Assembly (NCBI GenBank): GCA_022710255.1
Contig: JAKLHG010000043.1
Location: 1 to 13,007 of the forward strand
Direction of reading: 5' to 3'
From: Candidatus Hydrogenedentota bacterium
GTDB lineage: Bacteria > Hydrogenedentota > Hydrogenedentia > Hydrogenedentales > CAITNO01
Length of the DNA: 13,007 nt
Shown here: in pieces, positions 1 to 6,664 of the stretch
Layout: every line of letters starts with the position of its first letter
Position numbering within the stretch: position 1 is the stretch's first letter
Translations under genes and position numbers: made by a program
Notes under the pieces: model-generated
What the model was told of the DNA's origin: nothing
The model's input: the letters and a program-made list of their open reading frames with translations, nothing else
The model's database searches: none

Positions 1-41
1 GAGAAGGGAACTGGGTATTCATTACAGCGGGCTCAATCTGG

Positions 42-111
42 ATTCCGGTCTTTTTCGCGTTGTCCAGTACCGTTCTTTGACCCAAGTTGACCTTCGCGAA
101 AAAACCGGAAT
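42..111. repeat. 70-nt palindromic element, copy A
   Basis: The left arm (42-59, reading ATTCCGGTCTTTTTCGCG) and right arm (95-111, CGCGAAAAAACCGGAAT) are inverted repeats of each other with one base of difference. They enclose a 35-nt centre. The element is preceded by CTGG and followed by GAC, and the same flanks and arms recur at 323-392. It contains no reading frame of interest. Arms of the form TCATTCCGG...CCGGAATCCAG resemble short dispersed extragenic palindromes common in bacterial genomes; the assignment to any named family is inference. Confidence 0.75.
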
Positions 112-216
112 GACCGTGGTTAGCGTTGTTTGTAATGAAAGACGATGATACTTTTTTGTTGCGCCGAAGGTGCCTCTTCTTCCGGGCGAAGTCCCGGACG
201 AAGCGTAGAGCTGTTA

Positions 217-247
217 CCGGTCTACCACGAAAAAGACCGGCATCCAG
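217..247. repeat. Partial, opposite-facing copy of the palindromic element
   Basis: Positions 228-247 (CGAAAAAGACCGGCATCCAG) match the reverse complement of the outer left arm of the elements at 42 and 323 with a single mismatch. A local 6-bp inverted repeat, CCGGTC (217-222) and GACCGG (235-240), sits over it. I could not find a proper partner arm on its left side, so this looks like a decayed or truncated third copy in the opposite orientation. Confidence 0.45.
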
Positions 248-322
248 ATGGAGGCGCCTAAGGGGGTCTTCCGGACTTGTACACCGCGCCCTTTATTACC
301 TTCCGTGGTCTTATGAACCTGG

Positions 323-392
323 ATTCCGGTCTTTTTCGCGCCTATACGGTACTTCCTTTGAAACGCGTCCAGACGCGCGAAAAAACCGGAAT
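323..392. repeat. 70-nt palindromic element, copy B
   Basis: It has the same 18-nt left arm (323-340) and the same 17-nt right arm (376-392) as the copy at 42-111, including the CTGG before and GAC after. The centre is again exactly 35 nt, but its sequence differs from that of copy A. The whole element can fold into a long hairpin. Conserved ends with a constant-length, divergent centre are what make the pair notable. Confidence 0.75.
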
Positions 393-440
393 GACTTAGG
401 CTTGGTCGTGATAAGATGGATAACAAGGCTTTGAGACGGA

Positions 441-840
441 ATCGCTAGTTGTTTTCATGAGGCACCTTTTGGGAGCCCTCCTCATACCACCGGCTCTGCC
501 GGTGGTTGTTGATTTCCATTTGGCAGCGCCGGTGTTCGCGATGTACAACTCCGCATCCCTGGAGATTCACCTCCTGCCATAAACGGAAGACAATGTTCCC
601 CTGGCAGGGGTGAAGGCCATGGACCGATGGTTGAGCGAAGCGCCACCACCGGACCACGATACCCCTTGGGCCCATCCCGGAGTGATGGCGCAAGCCCACC
701 CGTCCCTCTTGGGAATGTCCTTGCCCTTGAAATAGTACTTCCCTATTTTCGACTCAATTGTCAAAATCTGGAACGATGCCCTGCTATTGTCTTATCCTTG
801 TCCCGGACGGTCCTGGCATAGATGAGGAAAAACGGAAAGG
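441..840. other. Gene-free, repeat-like stretch
   Basis: About 400 bases with no credible gene. Short open frames exist on both strands (minus strand 445-699 and 567-764; plus strand 627-821), but they overlap each other, lack good ribosome binding sites and have the low-complexity composition (runs of G, W and R) of translated repeats. The minus-strand translation, with phrases such as ITPGWAQGVSWSGGGASLNH, resembles spurious peptides I associate with dispersed non-coding repeats; this is a memory-based impression. No convincing sigma-70 promoter was seen ahead of the downstream genes. Confidence 0.5.
486..506. repeat. Perfect 9-bp hairpin (REP-like)
   Basis: ACCACCGGC (486-494) and GCCGGTGGT (498-506) are exact reverse complements around a TCT loop. 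TTGTTG follows on the plus strand. There is no gene ending just upstream on either strand, so it is more likely part of a REP-like repeat than a working terminator. Confidence 0.6.
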
Positions 841-852
841 AATACACCCACC

Positions 853-1056
853 ATGTATATCAAGCATTTAAGCGAAGATGCGGCCCAAGCAATGGGGCTC
901 GATACGGAAGAGAAACTGTAACAGTTTCTAAAGGACCAGAAAGAACAGGCCGATGAAACACACAGGACATGGCTGAACAAAAGGCTTCACGCCGCGCAAG
1001 GGAAGAAAACCGAGGGCATCCCTCGTGGGAGTTACTGTTTACGATTGCAAAATTGA
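853..1056 (+). pseudogene. Short unrecognised reading frame interrupted by an in-frame TAA
   Basis: An ATG at 853 is preceded by AAGGA-type bases (about 836-841, 11 nt away) and opens a frame that stops after 22 codons at TAA 919-921. The same frame then continues open for another 44 codons to TGA 1054-1056. Both halves have similar character: charged, helix-forming residues such as HLSEDAAQAMGLDTEEKL before the stop and QFLKDQKEQADETHRTWLNK after it. This fits one small protein of about 67 residues broken by a single nonsense change (for example CAA to TAA). It ends 34 bp before mcrB on the same strand, so it may once have led that operon. I recognise no family. It could also be a genuine 22-residue leader peptide followed by chance coding potential. 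Confidence 0.35.
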
Positions 1057-1090
1057 AACCAAGATATGTAAAAACTTTTAGGGAAAATAC

Positions 1091-2563
1091 ATGACGAAGT
1101 TTGATGAACTTATTGAAGGTATGGTCCAAGGACAGAACTGGGCCTACATGGGGAACAAGGAAGAGAAGGTAGATAAACTTTTAGAAAGTGTGTACGATGA
1201 ACGTTACCATAGTGCTTCCTACAACAAAGAGCGATTCCAAATTCGCGTTAACCTGCAGAAGAAAGAAGATGTAGCATCCTACGCGGGTTGGATTACTGCT
1301 GAAAATAATGAGAAGAGTGGACAATATCAAGGCACATCGTTCGTATGGTTTCCCGGAGAGGGTGGGAGCGTAGCTGTGCTTGTTATTGGTACTGGGGGTT
1401 TTGGTGCAGATACCTCCATTCTTGGGCGCCCAGGCCATGGAAGAAGACTCAAAGCTTTATCACGACTTAGTCGTGGGAGAATATGGGTTAAGCCTGATTT
1501 ACTTGACATCACAAATGAAGTCCCCGCTGTTGTATCTCAAAAGTGGCCAGAAATTGCAGCAGCACTAAAATCATATGGTCGGTTTATATACGCTGCTACA
1601 GTTGTTCGTTCCCAAGAAGATGCACTCGCTGTCGCTGACCTCCTCGACCTTTTCTTTCATGAGCACAATACGCCGTTGACAGGGGATGCGAGAAAGCGGT
1701 GGGCAGGACGTCTAGATGATATTGCAGGCTCCGTATTTCCAAGCATTTCAGAAGAAAGTGTATTGAGCATATTGCGTGAGCGAAGGTTTGTAATTCTTGA
1801 TGGACCACCCGGGACAGGAAAAACCCGCCTCGCTTACAGAATAGGGAAAAAGATTGGGTCAGCGACCCATGTCCAATTTCATGCGGCAAGAACGTATGAA
1901 GATTTTGTAATCGGTCTGTTTCCAAAGCCGACTTCAGAAGGCTTGGCTTTTGAAGTTCGGCACGGTGACCTACTTAAGGCGAATAACATTTCCAAGGACA
2001 AAGAACACGTTCTGGTCATAGATGAAATAAATCGTGCAGATTTGGCGCGTGTTCTTGGCGAAGCAATTGTATTGTTTGAGTCAGGTGAATCCGCACGTTC
2101 GGTTTGCTTGCCCCACGCGCTTGATGGAGACAAAAGAGAATTTACCCTTTCTCCAAATCTCTTTGTACTCGGGACCCGAAACACCGCTGACCGGAGTATT
2201 GCCAGAATGGATATTGCCATTCGTAGGAGATTTGCCTTTATTGAGATGTGGCCTGCACTCGATGTAGTTGAAAAGGAGGGCGTTGATTTAGCCAAGCGTA
2301 TTTTTTTAGATGTAATTCATACTTTTGCGGAGATGGCTGATGAAGATACCCTGCGGTTGGTTCCAGGGCATGCCTACTTTCTTGACCCACGACCTGATTT
2401 AGAGAAAACAGACCGGCCAACGCGCGTAGCCCATAGGATGGAGTATGAACTCCTGCCCTTGCTGCGCCATTATCTTGATGAGAAAATCTGCGGAGTAGCA
2501 AGCGAAGCTATTGCGGGTCTTGCAGACAGAATAGAGGCTGAGATACTTGGCTTCAAGAAATAA
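1091..2563 (+). CDS. mcrB: McrB-like AAA+ NTPase of a modification-dependent restriction system
   Basis: This is the motor subunit of a two-component McrBC-type system, which in known members binds modified DNA, translocates and activates the McrC nuclease. Visible motifs: Walker A GPPGTGKT (residues 238-245), Walker B VLVIDEINRADL (307-318), the McrB-specific GTRNTADRSIARMD (361-374) containing the NTAD signature linked to GTP use in E. coli McrB, the arginine-rich RRRF (378-381), and GHAYF near 426-430. At 490 residues it is close to E. coli McrB in size. The first ~200 residues should carry target recognition. They do not look like the E. coli N-terminal domain by eye and include SFVWFPGEGGS (83-93) and SILGRPGHGRR (109-119). 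The ATG start is supported by AGGG at 1080-1083, 7 nt upstream. It is translationally linked to mcrC, which starts inside its 3' end. Base composition is more AT-rich than the genes to the right, suggesting acquisition. The family is secure; the methylation specificity is unknown. Confidence 0.9.
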   Translation: MTKFDELIEGMVQGQNWAYMGNKEEKVDKLLESVYDERYHSASYNKERFQIRVNLQKKEDVASYAGWITAENNEKSGQYQGTSFVWFPGEGGSVAVLVIGTGGFGADTSILGRPGHGRRLKALSRLSRGRIWVKPDLLDITNEVPAVVSQKWPEIAAALKSYGRFIYAATVVRSQEDALAVADLLDLFFHEHNTPLTGDARKRWAGRLDDIAGSVFPSISEESVLSILRERRFVILDGPPGTGKTRLAYRIGKKIGSATHVQFHAARTYEDFVIGLFPKPTSEGLAFEVRHGDLLKANNISKDKEHVLVIDEINRADLARVLGEAIVLFESGESARSVCLPHALDGDKREFTLSPNLFVLGTRNTADRSIARMDIAIRRRFAFIEMWPALDVVEKEGVDLAKRIFLDVIHTFAEMADEDTLRLVPGHAYFLDPRPDLEKTDRPTRVAHRMEYELLPLLRHYLDEKICGVASEAIAGLADRIEAEILGFKK

Positions 2564-3959
2564 AAAATATGGCCGAAATCCTGCCACCTGGATGAAGGCA
2601 GAATCGGTGTCCAAACCTTTATTTAAGACCAAGGACTACGGGAACCCTGTCCCGATAAGTGCCAAGGATATTGGTGTGGTAAGTACTCATTGGGTTGAAC
2701 CCTTTCTTATTGCCAATGAAGCCTGTATAAGACGTCTGAACCTGCGCGTTGAGGTGCGGACTGATTCGTACCTCCATGTACGCTTAACCCCGGGCCCTCG
2801 TATCGGTGCTATCCCGTTACTCAATCCGGCAACGCGAAAAGTTGTGGCCGGTTTGCTGGTGGAACCTCGTTTTGAGTGGTCAAATCTGGGATCCATTTTT
2901 AACGCAATTGGGTACTCTGTCGAGCCAACATTGGGTGGCGCTCCCTTAGTCCCAGGTTCCGCCCGCGAAGTTCCTCCGTGGGTTCTTGCTGGACCGGTCA
3001 TTCAGCGACTAGCCAAACTGTTGCAACATCGTAGACGAGGATTTGTAGAGAAAGCCGAAATCCGTCAAAGTCCTCGTGGCCAGATTCAATGGACAGATTG
3101 GGCAAAAAAACAAGTACCATCAGGGCAGTGGACACAATTTCCCTGTACCTTTACAGAACCTGATGATGACCCGGATTTAATAGCTACAGTTCGATGGACT
3201 CTGCTGCGCCTTAAGGAAGAATTGAATACAGTCGCGTTTTCGCTGCCTGGGCGTTTTTTGCTCAATCGAGCCGAGGAATTACTCTCAGTTATCGGCTTAG
3301 GAAAGATAATGCACCCCGTATCAACCTTTTTTACTGAAACCGCCACATCGGAATGGATTTCAAATGCTCGTGAAGCGATGATGTGGGTGGCCGAAGAACG
3401 TGGTTTGGGTGGTGCAAGAAATCTGGATGGACTTTCGTGGGACATTTCAATTGACAGCGTCTGGGAGGCTTGGATTGCCTCCTTTGCCTCGTCTCTTGCA
3501 GGTCAACTTGGGATGACTTCCAGTCCGTTCGCATCCACAAGACGTTCTTTGTTTTGGCAGGGGTCTGTTCGCTCTATGGGCTCTTTGGCTCCTGACGTAG
3601 AGTTAAAAGGGCCTGAACGAATCGTATGGATAGACGCCAAATATAAACCACACCTGGAGCTTCTTTCTCAGCATGGTTGGTCAGGGTTATCGGAAGAAAT
3701 TCGTGGGGAACACCGAGCGGACTTGCATCAAGCCCTTGCCTATGCTTCCCTTGCTGATGTCAAAACGGTCGATACGTTGCTTTTATATCCGCAAATTAGA
3801 AACATGGATCGGCCACTGAAAACAGTAGCCACAGTGATCTCAGGGCGTCGTTGCGTTCGGCTGATACTGGCAACCGTTCCCTTCGGTTACAGAAGCCCCG
3901 ACCATGAAGCACAGTATCTTAACGCTTTTCGTGAAATTCTAAAAGAGCCCTGTTTTTAA
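2547..3959 (+). CDS. mcrC: McrC-like PD-(D/E)XK endonuclease subunit
   Basis: This is the nuclease partner of the preceding McrB-like NTPase. The catalytic core is recognisable: LAPDVELKG (residues 347-355, with the acidic D350), then IVWIDAKYK (359-367) giving the D363-A-K365 pair, and a downstream RADLHQALAYA (390-400) matching the helix motif that follows the active site in McrC proteins. The N-terminal ~270 residues form the usual McrB-contacting and target-binding part, which I cannot subdivide. At 470 residues it is longer than E. coli McrC (about 350). The frame opens with TTG at 2547, overlapping the mcrB stop by 17 bp, with AGAGG at 2533-2537 as a plausible ribosome binding site. An in-frame ATG at 2592 (residue 16) is the alternative start but has no visible Shine-Dalgarno sequence. 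All expected catalytic residues are present, so the system is probably active. Confidence 0.88.
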   Translation: MASRNKKYGRNPATWMKAESVSKPLFKTKDYGNPVPISAKDIGVVSTHWVEPFLIANEACIRRLNLRVEVRTDSYLHVRLTPGPRIGAIPLLNPATRKVVAGLLVEPRFEWSNLGSIFNAIGYSVEPTLGGAPLVPGSAREVPPWVLAGPVIQRLAKLLQHRRRGFVEKAEIRQSPRGQIQWTDWAKKQVPSGQWTQFPCTFTEPDDDPDLIATVRWTLLRLKEELNTVAFSLPGRFLLNRAEELLSVIGLGKIMHPVSTFFTETATSEWISNAREAMMWVAEERGLGGARNLDGLSWDISIDSVWEAWIASFASSLAGQLGMTSSPFASTRRSLFWQGSVRSMGSLAPDVELKGPERIVWIDAKYKPHLELLSQHGWSGLSEEIRGEHRADLHQALAYASLADVKTVDTLLLYPQIRNMDRPLKTVATVISGRRCVRLILATVPFGYRSPDHEAQYLNAFREILKEPCF

Positions 3960-4009
3960 TTTTAGCCGCACACATACTTTTTGTAAAGTTTGTAGGGTAC
4001 ATAACAATC

Positions 4010-4052
4010 GGTTAAATCGATAACCCCCGGCAAAGCCGGCAGTATTTGTTTT
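4010..4052 (+). terminator. Weak hairpin terminator candidate between convergent genes
   Basis: Two small inverted repeats lie side by side: GGTTA/TAACC (4010-4014 and 4021-4025) and CCGGC-AAA-GCCGG (4027-4039). The second is followed on the plus strand by CAGTATTTGTTTTC, a loose T-rich tail. It lies about 65 bases after the mcrC stop, in the 128-bp gap between mcrC and the convergent glycosyltransferase gene. The stem is only 5 bp, so termination is tentative. For the minus-strand genes there is no T-run after the hairpin. Confidence 0.3.
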
Positions 4053-4087
4053 CAAGTCTTATTCCAGAAGTGATAGGCCTGCTTTCT

Positions 4088-6457
4088 TCACCGATGCTTA
4101 TGGGTGCCGTACCATTGGCTGCCGCCGTGGTCGAGGTGGAGTACGTAGACGCCTTGCATGCGGTGTTCGGGGCCGTAGGTTTCTGTAACTTCTCGTCCGA
4201 AGTGCCAGTCGGAGGCTTCGAAGTGGTCGAGTTCGTGGTAGGGGATGCGGGTGAGGACGTTGCGGCGGACGCATTGGAAGAAGCCGATGGGGATGGCGAC
4301 GGCTTCACGGGTGCGCAGTTCTCCGGGGCCGTTTAGAAGTTCCTCGTACTGGCGCCAGGGTTGTACTTCGTTCAGCAGGATTTTGGCGGTGACGTCGGGG
4401 GGAAGCATTTTCCGGCCTTCGGGCGCGATGAGCGGGTGGTCTTCCGTGATGGATTCCAGGGTGACAAACATATCGGGCGGCAACAGGATGTCGGCGTCCA
4501 TGAGCAGCACCTGTTTCCCGGATACGGCGCGCATGGATTCATTGATCATGAAGCCCTTGGAGTGGGCGAGTCCCTCGGCGACAGGGAAGCGGATGAGGCG
4601 CAGGCCGGGATGGGCCGCCGTCAGGCTGTCAATGAGGTCGTCGGTGGCGTCGATGCCGGGCACGTAGGCGATAATGACCTCGAAGAGGTTGTCGCGAACG
4701 CCCTGTTGATGGGCCAGTGACAGCAGGGTCGCCTGCAGCCGGCGCGTGTAGCGGGAGTTGATAATGACCACGGAATACTTCACGTCTTCGGCGGTTTCCC
4801 GGAGCGGTTGGGGCCCTTCCCAGAGCGACACGGCCTGGGTGAGGATCATGCCATCAATGTTGTGCAGGTTGAGGCGCGGTTCCAGAATGCCGCCCAACCG
4901 GGCCGGCACGTGTGCGGCGGCTTCAAATTCCGTGGGCCGCACGATTTGTCCGTCGCGCAGGAGCGCGTAACCGCCGTCAGCATCCACGGCCAGGGTCAGG
5001 CGGTGGGAATAATCGATGAGCGGGCAGACAATCCGGGCGTGGCGGCCGAAGGAGAATCCGGCGTGAGAGGCGATGCCGCCGCCCACGGTAAACGACAGGG
5101 TGAAGGGCGGTTCCACGCGGGTCAGGACGGTGCTGACGAATTCATCCCGCACGAACGACAACCAGCGGACGGCACCGGGCATGTGATGGGTATACCGGCC
5201 GACGATCTCGTAATCATCGGGGCAGATTTCACGGGTTGGTGGCGTTTCCAGCAGCAGCCTTCGCGTATCCTCGGCGAGCCGGGCGAGTCGTTCGGGCAGG
5301 CGGGCCCGTTCCGCGTCCAGGTCGTCATAATACCGTGTCCGCGTCCGGGTCTGGCAGGGCGCGGCCGCCACGGGTTCACCGGGAACGGCATTCACGGCCA
5401 CGCCGGGGAAACGTTCCAGGAAACCGGGTGTGAGGCCGTCGCAAACGACTCTATACCGGCACCCGGAACAGACCGGACCTTCAGCATACCGCCTTTTTTC
5501 ACGGTAGCGTTGGAGCGCCGCCTCATAAGCGTTAACATTTTCTGGCAGCGGGCGCGGTTTCGGCGCCAAAAAGCGCAGCGGCCGGGTCAGTTTATGCCAG
5601 GCCCATATCCAGAACAGGAAACGGGTATGCCCTTCAATCCAGGGGAAGAGGGCGTTGTCAAAGCGGGTATGGATGGAGCTTTTCCGGCCCAGAAGATTTT
5701 CGATGGCCGCGGTGACTCGCTGCGAACCGTGGCGGTACATGCGCTCCGCGAATTGGTAGGAGCCGTGGTGATACTGCAAGTGGTCCAGAAAATACTGGCC
5801 GCTATTCATGGCCTGGTCGAGGTTGTCCCCTTCGACGTGGCAGAAGGGGAATCCGACCAGGGAAACATCCGCGCCGACTGTTGCGGCCAGGCCGGCCAGG
5901 ACATTTGCCTTATACAAGATGGCCACCCCCTGCCGTTCATCCGTGGCGTTCGCGCCGGAAAAAAACGGGTCGAAGGCGGTGATGGTGACGGCTTTTGTCC
6001 GTCCCAGTTGTTCGGACAGGTCTTCTATATCACCCAGCAGATCGGGTGTGGCGAGGAGCACGACTCGCGCCGGAATGTCCCGTTCTTCCAGGACGTCCAG
6101 CCAGCGGGCGAGTGCGGCGGTGTCGCGCTCCGCCAGTTCCAGGCAGACATCATGGGGACTGTCATCCAAAAGGGCGCGCAGGGCGTCCGGCGGCGTATTG
6201 GCCGGGGTACGCAGGGACAGGCGCAGGCGCTCCCGACGGGCGAAGGATGCCAGGGCGGGCCAGGCGTCCGCTTCACGGGCCGACATACGCAAGTCGATCC
6301 GGTCGGTCTTGTAGACCCGGCTGTTGAGGCGTATCCACTTGCGCAGGGTCGTCCAATCATGGGGGACGCCGCGCGCATTGGCGGCGGTGATAATGCCGCG
6401 CAAAGGCGGCAGCGGCGCCAGGCATAAGGCGTCGTTATTTTCGTTTGTGTCGTTCAT
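4088..6457 (-). CDS. GT2 glycosyltransferase fused to a degenerate radical-SAM/SPASM-like module
   Basis: A predicted cytoplasmic sugar transferase of 789 residues with three parts. Residues ~20-355 align by eye with the neighbouring radical SAM protein (AFDPF 161-165 against AFNPF; GFPFCHVE 202-209 against YLPLCLAE; C330-x2-C-x5-C339-D-G against the same spacing). However, they lack the CxxxCxxC cluster and carry MSAR where the neighbour has GGEP, so no radical chemistry is expected. Residues ~430-550 look like a LamG/lectin-type beta domain (SHRLTLAVDADGGYALLRDG, 484-503). Residues ~560-785 are a GT-A fold family 2 domain: YSVVIINSRY start, metal-binding DAD (654-656), and a C-terminal EASDWHFGREV stretch (747-757) reminiscent of galactosyltransferase acceptor/base motifs. 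It is the last gene of the minus-strand cluster, 205 bp after the radical SAM gene. No clear Shine-Dalgarno sequence precedes the ATG. The acceptor and donor sugars are unknown. Confidence 0.8.
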   Translation of the reverse strand: MNDTNENNDALCLAPLPPLRGIITAANARGVPHDWTTLRKWIRLNSRVYKTDRIDLRMSAREADAWPALASFARRERLRLSLRTPANTPPDALRALLDDSPHDVCLELAERDTAALARWLDVLEERDIPARVVLLATPDLLGDIEDLSEQLGRTKAVTITAFDPFFSGANATDERQGVAILYKANVLAGLAATVGADVSLVGFPFCHVEGDNLDQAMNSGQYFLDHLQYHHGSYQFAERMYRHGSQRVTAAIENLLGRKSSIHTRFDNALFPWIEGHTRFLFWIWAWHKLTRPLRFLAPKPRPLPENVNAYEAALQRYREKRRYAEGPVCSGCRYRVVCDGLTPGFLERFPGVAVNAVPGEPVAAAPCQTRTRTRYYDDLDAERARLPERLARLAEDTRRLLLETPPTREICPDDYEIVGRYTHHMPGAVRWLSFVRDEFVSTVLTRVEPPFTLSFTVGGGIASHAGFSFGRHARIVCPLIDYSHRLTLAVDADGGYALLRDGQIVRPTEFEAAAHVPARLGGILEPRLNLHNIDGMILTQAVSLWEGPQPLRETAEDVKYSVVIINSRYTRRLQATLLSLAHQQGVRDNLFEVIIAYVPGIDATDDLIDSLTAAHPGLRLIRFPVAEGLAHSKGFMINESMRAVSGKQVLLMDADILLPPDMFVTLESITEDHPLIAPEGRKMLPPDVTAKILLNEVQPWRQYEELLNGPGELRTREAVAIPIGFFQCVRRNVLTRIPYHELDHFEASDWHFGREVTETYGPEHRMQGVYVLHLDHGGSQWYGTHKHR

Positions 6458-6489
6458 AGTTCGTATCGTTATTCAAGGGCGGCATGGCC

Positions 6490-6664
6490 AGTAGGCGTAC
6501 CTTCCCAGGTGCGCCATCGGGTAACATCACGGACTATTGCATCGCACACTGGCGCACCTGGGAAGGTACGCCCACGCAGATATATTGTCTTTTTGGCGCA
6601 CCTGGGAAGGTACGCCCACGCAGATATATTGCCTTTTTGGCGCACCTGGGAAGGTACGCCTACT
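6490..6664. repeat. 175-bp element of 44-bp tandem repeats with 27-bp perfect inverted ends
   Basis: A 44-bp unit starts at 6550 and repeats at 6594 (one T/C difference) and, truncated, at 6638. Its core, GGCGCACCTGGGAAGGTACG plus CC, is itself an imperfect palindrome (8 of 9 pairs around GGGA). An inverted copy lies at 6494-6516. Extended by four bases, that inverted copy (6490-6516) is the exact reverse complement of 6638-6664 over 27 bp, so the whole element can fold on itself. It fills nearly all the space between the radical SAM stop codon and the glycosyltransferase start. The radical SAM TAG (6663-6665) overlaps its right end. No target-site duplication is evident. It may be a MITE-like insertion or an expanded extragenic palindrome. 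In RNA it would form a strong hairpin between two cotranscribed genes. Confidence 0.8.

Noticed and set aside
42..392. Integron attC sites
   Set aside because: Size and foldability fit loosely, but no GTTRRRY/RYYYAAC core sites were found, there is no integrase in the window, and no cassette-like gene sits between the two elements.
126..434. Open frame of 102 codons in the left region
   Set aside because: It runs through the palindromic elements, is very rich in R and has no ribosome binding site.
445..764. Two overlapping minus-strand open frames (84 and 65 codons)
   Set aside because: They overlap in different frames within a repeat-like segment and have compositions typical of translated repeats.
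4808..6427. Long plus-strand open frame (539 codons) opposite the glycosyltransferase
   Set aside because: It lies wholly antisense to a gene with clear motifs. GC-rich third positions commonly leave the opposite frame open, and its translation is G/Q/R-rich with no motif.
6550..6660. CRISPR array
   Set aside because: The 44-bp units are identical throughout with no variable spacers, only three copies and no cas genes; this is a plain tandem repeat.
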